From Tillus elongatus (taxonomy: Eukaryota; Arthropoda; Insecta; Coleoptera; Cleridae): a DNA stretch of 64,000 bases. The position numbers and the translations under genes were made by a program. Under the pieces are notes generated by a model. It did not search any database. It was not told where the DNA came from and was given only the letters and a program-made list of their open reading frames with translations. Below are positions 58,021 through 64,000 of the stretch, one piece after another; the first letter of the stretch is position 1, and each line of letters opens with the position of its first letter. The stretch lies in assembly GCA_964006375.1 (NCBI GenBank), contig OZ023263.1:134396454-134460453 (forward strand), in the 5' to 3' direction.

Positions 58021-58024
<4 letters not shown>

Positions 58025-58111
<87 letters not shown>
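58025..58111. repeat. (AT)n microsatellite in the P-element intron
   Basis: About 86 bp of TA repeats adjoining the inverted repeat at 58118-58310. Confidence 0.95.
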
Positions 58112-58112
<1 letters not shown>

Positions 58113-58117
58113 CGAAC

Positions 58118-58310
58118 GTATCCAAGCTACTTGCAAAAGGAAGGTACTCGCCAAATTTGCTCAACATCGACCCATTATTTTTTGAGTTAGCGGTGTGATA
58201 TATACATACATGTATATGTACCATACCAATACGTCAAAAATAATGGGCCGATTTTGATCAAATTTGGTGACTACCTTCCTTTTGCAAGTAGCTTGGCTAA
58301 GTTTGTTAGC
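58118..58310. mobile_element. Foldback MITE-like inverted repeat
   Basis: Left arm TCCAAGCTACTTGCAAAAGG, AAGGTACTCGCCAAATTTG, CATTATTTTTTGA. Right arm TCAAAAATAATGGGCC, CAAATTTGGTGACTACCTTC, TTTTGCAAGTAGCTTGG. The arms are about 70 bp, the loop about 40 bp. Confidence 0.7.
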
Positions 58311-58984
58311 CAGGAAAATCAGCCCGGTTTTTCCCGGAAAATTTTGTATTTTTTTTTTATTTGGAAAATTTGTATCCCCTGAAGTAACAAAAAGTTTGGT
58401 ACGCGGGTTTATATCCAAAAAGTAAACTACGTACCAAAATTTAGATCTGTGACTTAACAGATAAAAAAGTTAATATAGGCACTAAACAAACAAAAATTGG
58501 ATTTTTCTCCTAAAACGTCAAAGTGGCGATTTGAAACCACAAAATTGGCAACATTTAGGCAATGAACTCGAAACGGATACAGGTTACGTAGAAAAGATGT
58601 AGTAAGAAGAGTGTTTCACAAACCCTTATGTTCCACCTTGAACCGTCATTGTCCTTTATTTTACTAAAATATTTCCAGAAGATTAATTTCACATAGACCC
58701 TTCTCTGATGCTTTGGCAGTAGTTTTAGCTATAGAGTTTAATGGTCCATAATTCGAATAGCGAATGTTCGTAAAAAATCAATAAAGCTTAATATATCCGT
58801 TACTATTAAGATACGAGAAAAAAATTGTATACTTGTGTGTCTTCAGCTGCATCGTATAAAATTATTTCTATAATCACAGGCTGGCCCATAAGTCGTTGGT
58901 GATACAATTTTTTTTATCGAACCTGCCTTGTATTGTTGCTTTTTTGCATTTTCCATATACAGTGCATGTGTGTAAGAAAATAAG

Positions 58985-59310
58985 TTCGGCACGCAGCAAG
59001 TGCGTTATGGTAACGATTTTTCATTAAATGCTTCAAATTTGAATAGCTCAATTTTCTATTAACCTATAAGATGTGTTGCCCAGGAAACCATTTTTTTCGG
59101 GAACATTTTAAGTTTATTTTCGGAAAATTGTTTTACATTTTCAAACAATAAAATATGAAATATAGTACGCTGTTTCTACTACCTATATAGGTTATACTGG
59201 TAACCAAATTTGATGCCTGCTTTCTTAAAAAAGACATATTTGCTATTAAAAACATTTTTATGAAAATTCACTACAATAACGCACTTGTTGCTTCCAGATT
59301 TTTTACAGTA
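58985..59310. mobile_element. MITE with ~38-bp inverted ends
   Basis: The left end CGGCACGCAGCAAGTGCGTT ATGGTAA(C)GATTTTTCA pairs with TGAAAATTCAC at 59263, then ATAACGCACTTGTTGC. One similar end sits alone at about 44010-44050. Confidence 0.6.
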
Positions 59311-59452
59311 TTTTAACTTGCGATAAGTTGTCCTTAAAAAATTCCTTCTATGATTGGCAATTTAAATTTTGCAATGAAAATTAGCTACCTAGTTCCTCCA
59401 AATCTCTAACAGAAAAAATTCTGTTTCCTCTAACACCATCTCCTTTTTTTTC

Positions 59453-59504
59453 ACATTTTCCATTCATACAATATGCGTATGCATATTGTATGAATGGAAA
59501 ATGT
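59453..59504. other. Perfect 24-bp hairpin with a 4-base loop
   Basis: ACATTTTCCATTCATACAAT ATGC, loop GTAT (59477-59480), then the exact reverse complement to 59504. It sits in the large P-element intron. Confidence 0.85.
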
Positions 59505-59770
59505 ATATATTATAGCTGCCATTCTTCTCAAACTCCCTAATTTTAGTGAAAATATCTTGATTAAATTTGGTGAGTTCATCATTTATATAAATAAATATAT
59601 TTTCCCGATCAAATTTACAATCGTTGGTATGGCTGCTTGTAGTTTTCTTCGTCTGACCGTAAATTTTTGGTTTTATTTATTGTGATACACTTTAACGGCA
59701 ATTGGTTCACTTAATTTACCTGCTTTTATTCTATAGCAGCTTGTTATTTCATTTTCTTTCATGTCCAAAT

Positions 59771-60231
59771 TTATTGCAGCAAACAACTGCCCAACTGTTC
59801 CCTTATAGTTCCTATTTGCGGTGGTATCCCCGAAGTCACAATATTGTTTGCCGTTTCACACTGCTCCAAGTGATTGATTCTGGTCTCCAATTTTTCCACT
59901 CTTGCAGTTATTACTCATCTTCGCTAGTTTTTTATTTGTTTTTACTAGTTCAGCATAATGTTGAAGTTGCTCTTCAAAATGATCGGACATGTCTGAGTTG
60001 CAGGTCTTGCATTTGTTTCATATAGTTTTGCGTTCAACAATTTTGAAGCACCTCAAGTTCCTTTCTGATAATCCGCTGTGTCATTTGCACTTAGTTTGCT
60101 GATTTTTGCAACTGCATTACCTCTCTTTTACACCAAGGCAACAAACTATGTTCTTTTCTTTGTTTAAAACTTTAGCCTGCAAACCACAACTTCTGTGAAA
60201 AGGTGAATCACAAATATTTCACTTGTAATAG
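59771..60231 (-). pseudogene. LINE ORF1 fragment: PHD-like finger and coiled coil
   Basis: Minus-strand reading: a PHD-like finger (NICDSPFHRSCGLQA, IVCC; first Cys now a TGA), then CKTCNSDMSDHFEEQLQHYA, and after a one-base shift VEKLETRINHLEQCETANN with IVTSGIPPQIGTI. The finger plus coiled coil plus 'LEQ..NN..GIPP' pattern is typical of ORF1 proteins of CR1-like LINEs. It lies inside the P-element intron and may be a scrap of the same LINE family as copies A and B, which lack ORF1. Confidence 0.55.
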
Positions 60232-62823
60232 TCTACTACTTTTTTTACAGTATTTTCAGCTCTTTTTTATGTATTTGTAATAGTTAACCTAATTTTTCTG
60301 ATGATGAGTTTGCTTAGCACATCAGTTTCCTAAAATTGATATTAATTTTCAGCTGTTCCACATTTTAACTTATTGTCACGAGAAATTTTTAAGGCAAGTG
60401 AAAGAGAAAAGAGAACACAAAAGAAAGAGAGAAATGAACTTGTTCAAAAGTTTTAAAAAAACACGTTACTGGTTTTGAACTCCCATCAGCACAAAACATT
60501 GATGACCTGCCTGGTAACAGTGTAGAAAGTGATTATGAAAAACTAAAACGATCCTATATGACGCCCTTCTAGCTGAAAATAATGAAGCAAAGAAGGAAAT
60601 TAAAAAGTATAAGGAAGAACCTGCAAATATTAACTTAAGGAATGCAAATTTACAAAAAGAAAATGACAATTTACAAAAGAAAGTCGACACCCATGTTAAG
60701 GAAGTTCTTTCTCATTTTTTAAGTGAAAACCAAATTGATGTCCTATTAAAGAGAAAAACAAAAGCAAGATGGAATGAAAAGAAATTGCCAAAGCTTTTAC
60801 ATTGAGATATTTTGGAAAACGGGCATACATATATGTAAGGCAAAAACTGAAGTATCCATTACCAGGTATTTCCACCTTACAAAGATGGACCAGCACTATT
60901 AATTTAAGAAATGGTTTACTAAGTGACATTTTAAGTATTATGGATATTTGTGGACAAACAAAAACAAACATGCAAAGAATAACAGTTCTCTCATATGACG
61001 AGGTTAAAATATGTTCTATGTATGAATATAACCAACAAAGAGATGACATTATTGGAGAACATAAATACATGCAAGTAATCATGGCAAGGGGGTTAATTGG
61101 TCCATGGAAACAACCAATTTATGTTGATTTCGATAAGAAAATGACTAAGGCCCTGTTGGATGAAATTCTAAATGAATTAGAGAGAATCAACTATCATGTT
61201 GTTGCTTATGTATCTGACTGTGGTGGAGGAAACATGGGTTTGTGGAAGGAATTGGACATCAGTATCCATAAAACGTATTATATACACCCTACGTCGGGAG
61301 AAAAAAAATATTTTTTGCTGATGTTCCACATCTTTTAAAGTTGATAAAGAATTGACTTGTTGACAGTGGATTTCGATTGGAAGATGGAACTATCATATCA
61401 AAAAATCCCATCGAAGCTCTAATACAATCCTCTAATTCTGAGATTAGTTCTTGTCATAAGCTTTCAATGCAACACCTGACTTGTGCAAAAGCACAACGAC
61501 AGAATGTGTCAAAGGCTGCCCAAATATTTTCAAACACCACAGCTACTGCATTAAAACGATATCTTCCTGGAGATGATTAAAAAAAGTGCAGAAAATGTAG
61601 CAGATTTTGTAGAACTTATTGCTATTTGGTTTGATATTTTTAATTTATATGTTCCAAATGCATCTGTCCCTACACGAAGTTCATATGGATCAACTCGACT
61701 TAAAGAATAAAACAATATTCTGAATCAAGTAAAAAGCACTTTTATTACAATTCGTTGCTGCAACAAAAATGTTTTGCAAATTTTTTAAAAGGGTGTATTA
61801 TATATCTCTACCTCATCTCTGCAAAACATTTACCAAGGCTTAAAAACAAAATATGGAATTTCATATATACTGACACATAGATTAAACCAGGACTGCTTAG
61901 AAAACTTCTTTTGTCAGGTAAGTTTTGAAAGCTAAGTAAATATTAGATTGTTATTTTATAATGGTTATTTTGTTTCAGGTACGAACCAAAGGTGGATTGC
62001 ATGATCATCCTTCTCCTTTAAATGCCTTATACAGGATTGGAATAATTCTTTTGGGAAAGGATCCTGGGTTAGTCCAAAACCATGTTAATGTAGCAACTGT
62101 AGAGGATAGTGAATTTTTATTAACTACAGTCATAAAAAAATCTAAGATTAGTTGTACAAACATTCCTCAGCCATTTGTAGATTATAGTACAGTTGTTGAT
62201 GAAATTATTAGTGAAAGTAGTGTCTCTTCTTCTGCATCCTCTGCTGCAGCAACCAATAAGATGGCAGAAAAAGATGGTTTAGTTTACATTGCCGGGTACT
62301 TAGCCAGAAAATATAGAGATAAGTATCCCACACTTGGCACGTATACCTATGAAACAGATCGAGCAAGAACACTGCACTCATACAGTATGCCTTCTTGGGT
62401 GCAACAACTGTCTTTTTATAGTTTAACAGAACCATCTGATATTTGGACTGAGCAAGTTTCAAGAATGGAACATTATTTTAAAAAATATCATCAGTCAACA
62501 TTTTCAGACAAAAAAAATATTGTTGTAAAAACAGTTTCGTATATAACAAGAAAAGGAAACGATATTCCTACAGATTTGGTAACAGCTTTCGCACGTCATA
62601 GAATATTTATGCGAATTAAATATTTAAATGGCATCAAAAAGGAATTATCTCTTAACAGACGCCATGATGACGAAACAGATGAGCAAAGAAAAACTACAAA
62701 AAAATTAAGAAACTCCAAAATAGCAATTAAATATCTAGGTGAAGTTTACAACCTACCATAAGCCAGTATAAGTACACTTTAGCAACGTATAATATAAATA
62801 CAATTTTAGTCGTTTGGATTATA

Positions 62824-62955
62824 CATCCTCTGATGATAATAATCTAACCATGTAAGTGAAACAATCGTCAGCTCTTTAGAGATGTGTTGTGGTTAACCCA
62901 AAGTGTACTAATCAGTGCTCATTACAGGTTCGAACCTTGACTTAGTTTATAGTAG
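62824..62955. repeat. 3' terminal region of the P-type element, shared with MITEs 1 and 2
   Basis: Starting about 60 bp after the transposase stop: CATCCTCTGATGA, TGAAACAATCGTCAGCTCTT, GATGTGTTGTGGTTAACCC, AAGTGTACTAATCAGTGCTC, ending near AACCTTGACTTAGTTTA. The blocks match the right arm of MITE 2 and, in reverse complement, the left extensions of both MITEs. The matching 5' end was not found upstream of 56860, where a LINE has inserted. Confidence 0.7.
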
Positions 62956-63020
62956 ATATACTACTGGCAGTAGCATAGTAGATATACCTATACACCTGGG
63001 CTCACCCCCTCCACTTTTTC

Positions 63021-63050
63021 TGCGCATGCGCGATGACGTCACGCGCATGC
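63021..63050. promoter_or_regulatory. NRF1-like palindrome and CRE cluster
   Basis: TGCGCATGCGCG at 63021-63032, TGACGTCA at 63034-63041 and GCGCATGC at 63043-63050, all within 30 bp. Such clusters are typical of GC-rich housekeeping promoters (NRF1/Ewg and CREB/ATF sites). No transcript start can be assigned. Confidence 0.45.
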
Positions 63051-63059
63051 TTGTTGGGT

Positions 63060-63200
63060 TGACTGCTGACCTGTCATCTGTCAAAGTCAACTGTCAGCTG
63101 TCAACGTCAGCTGTTAATGTCACCTGTCAATGTCAGTTGTCATTGTTGGGGCTGTCGTGTCACTGGACCTGTCACATGACAGCTGTCACCTGTCATGATG
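63060..63200. repeat. Degenerate CTGTCA repeats
   Basis: About 18 copies of (C/G)TGTCA or its complement spaced 6-12 bp apart. TGTCA is also the Meis/Homothorax core, but the density looks like a short decayed simple repeat. Confidence 0.6.
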
Positions 63201-63270
63201 TTCCAAGATGGCTACAATCAGGTTAGGTCTCCATGTGTTTTGTTGTGATCTGTCTGGGTTGTCACTTGTC

Positions 63271-63298
<28 letters not shown>
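63271..63298. repeat. (GA)n microsatellite
   Basis: About 13 GA units. Confidence 0.95.
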
Positions 63299-63301
<3 letters not shown>

Positions 63302-63666
63302 GTCAAATGTTCCAAAGATAACCGCAATCAGTTTTGGTCTCCATGTGTTTATCGATTCCCAGCTATATGATTAGCTGTTGAGGTTATGTTGGCACACACG
63401 TGTGTTACATGCCGATTCCTACTATCTAACTGTTAAGGTTAAGTGTGTTGTTTATTGAGGTTAAATCTCCATCTTCATGTCGATTCCTTCGTTATTTGAT
63501 TGTTTGTTAAGGTTATGTTGGCACACACGTGTTGTATGACATATAAGCATGCTGATTCCCGCTATCTGACTGTTTGTTTGTAAAGGTTATGTTCGTACAC
63601 ATGTGTTACATGCCGGTTCCTAAGCTGACTGTTTGTTGAGGTTTAGTCTGTATGTGTTTAGACTAT

Positions 63667-64000
63667 GTCGGCTATCGACTAGCCGAATGTTTGTTTGTTA
63701 CGAACAACCAACGTTTCTTTAGGGTTATGTTTGTTTGTTTATGTTTGTTACACACAGCTGTCATATAAGCTCACCCATGTGTTGTTTATTGTGTTGGTAA
63801 GTGTGTTGTTTGTTGTATTAGGTTGCTAGGATATTTTAGTTTTTTGGCTATGTCGGCTATCGGCTAGCCGAATGTTTGTTTGTTACGAACTACTAACGTT
63901 TTCTAAGGTTATGTTTGTTTGTTTATGTTTGTAGGTTACACACAGCTGCCATATAAGCTCACCATGTGTTGTTTATTGTGTTGGTAAGTGTGTTGTATTG
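63667..64000. repeat. ~184-bp tandem duplication at the window end
   Basis: GTCGGCTATCGACTAGCCGA (about 63667) and GTCGGCTATCGGCTAGCCGA (about 63851) start two copies that share TGTTTGTTTGTTACGAAC, ACACACAGCTG and CATATAAGCTCACC. The second runs off the end of the window. Upstream (63380-63660) is a looser set of GTTATGTTGGCACACACGTG copies. No coding sequence. Confidence 0.8.

Larger units (their letters stand above)
56860..62761 (+). pseudogene. P-element / THAP9-like transposase
   Basis: DNA transposase of the P superfamily. Exon 1 (56860-57118) encodes a THAP zinc finger: MPGLICAVTACKS, SFHSFP, CHRKDKF, ICSKHF, ending at donor G|GTAATA. After a ~3.3-kb intron, coding sequence resumes by about 60690 (EVLSHFLSENQID) and gives KYPLPGISTLQRW, the RNase H-like core LSYDEVKICSMYEY and YVSDCGGGNMGLWKEL, and, from 61377, NSEISSCHKLSMQHL and YLPGDD. 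A 61-bp intron (61918-61978, CAG|GTAAGT to TTTCAG) joins DCLENFFCQ to VRTKGGLHDHPSPLNALYR. The final exon 61979-62761 is intact. Lesions are frameshifts near 60780, 61310 and 61578, and stops near 61350, 61710 and 61787. Splice sites are kept while the frame is lost, so the copy is dead but not ancient. Confidence 0.9.

Noticed and set aside
59702..60025. Plus-strand 107-codon hydrophobic ORF
   Set aside because: Antisense of a LINE ORF1 fragment whose minus-strand reading has clear finger and coiled-coil motifs.

Overview
This is a window of arthropod nuclear DNA, probably from an insect. It is AT-rich, contains long (AT)n tracts, has no bacterial-style operons, and is built almost entirely of mobile and repetitive DNA. 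Signs of an arthropod are TATA plus TCAGT core promoters, gypsy, Jockey/CR1-like and R1/LOA-like retroelements, a THAP-domain P-element transposase and a LINE tail made of AGGTT repeats. I cannot name the species, and I see no intact conserved host gene.

Left part (1-14.3 kb). A small intronless gene (527-892) sits at the end of a five-unit tandem array whose units look like copies of its own upstream region. It is followed by an intronless matrix metalloproteinase gene with a clear TATA/initiator promoter, a poly(A) signal and one frameshift (1397-3107). Next comes a gypsy-type LTR retrotransposon (5' LTR, PBS, gag-protease-RT) whose RT is split by a Jockey/CR1-like LINE (about 6967-9987). 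It appears to be cut off near 10.25 kb by a minus-strand MULE-like transposase gene (10.3-12.6 kb).

Centre (14.3-35.2 kb). Two long tandem-repeat families form a nested structure. A ~178-bp repeat array ('family 2') was split by an 11.47-kb foldback element (14409-25878). That element has long inverted repeats built of ~147-bp units ('family 1'), and it is flanked by a perfect 9-bp target duplication. The foldback element was itself invaded by a deleted minus-strand LTR retrotransposon (17991-21760). Farther right, the family-2 array holds a 5'-truncated R1/LOA-like LINE with an intact 1013-codon frame (30211-33344), a 6-bp target duplication and a telomere-like AGGTT tail.

Right part (35.2-64 kb). 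This holds a promoter-like block with two CRE sites, minisatellites, a ~3-kb TIR element (37558-40524), small MITEs, LINE scraps, tRNA-like sequences, a diverged LTR (46667 to about 48.4 kb), a MULE pseudogene with a SWIM-type zinc finger (50.5-53.7 kb), and a second copy of the Jockey/CR1-like LINE with an 11-bp target duplication (54022-56513). Last is a P-element/THAP9-like transposase pseudogene (56860-62761) whose 3' end matches two MITEs in the same window. Direct repeats and promoter-like CRE/NRF1 motifs close the window.

The genes do not form a pathway. The window reads as a layered record of insertions: the nesting gives relative ages, and two non-autonomous families can be linked to plausible autonomous relatives (P-MITEs to the P element; the foldback element, through its 9-bp duplication, to the MULE/MuDR group).
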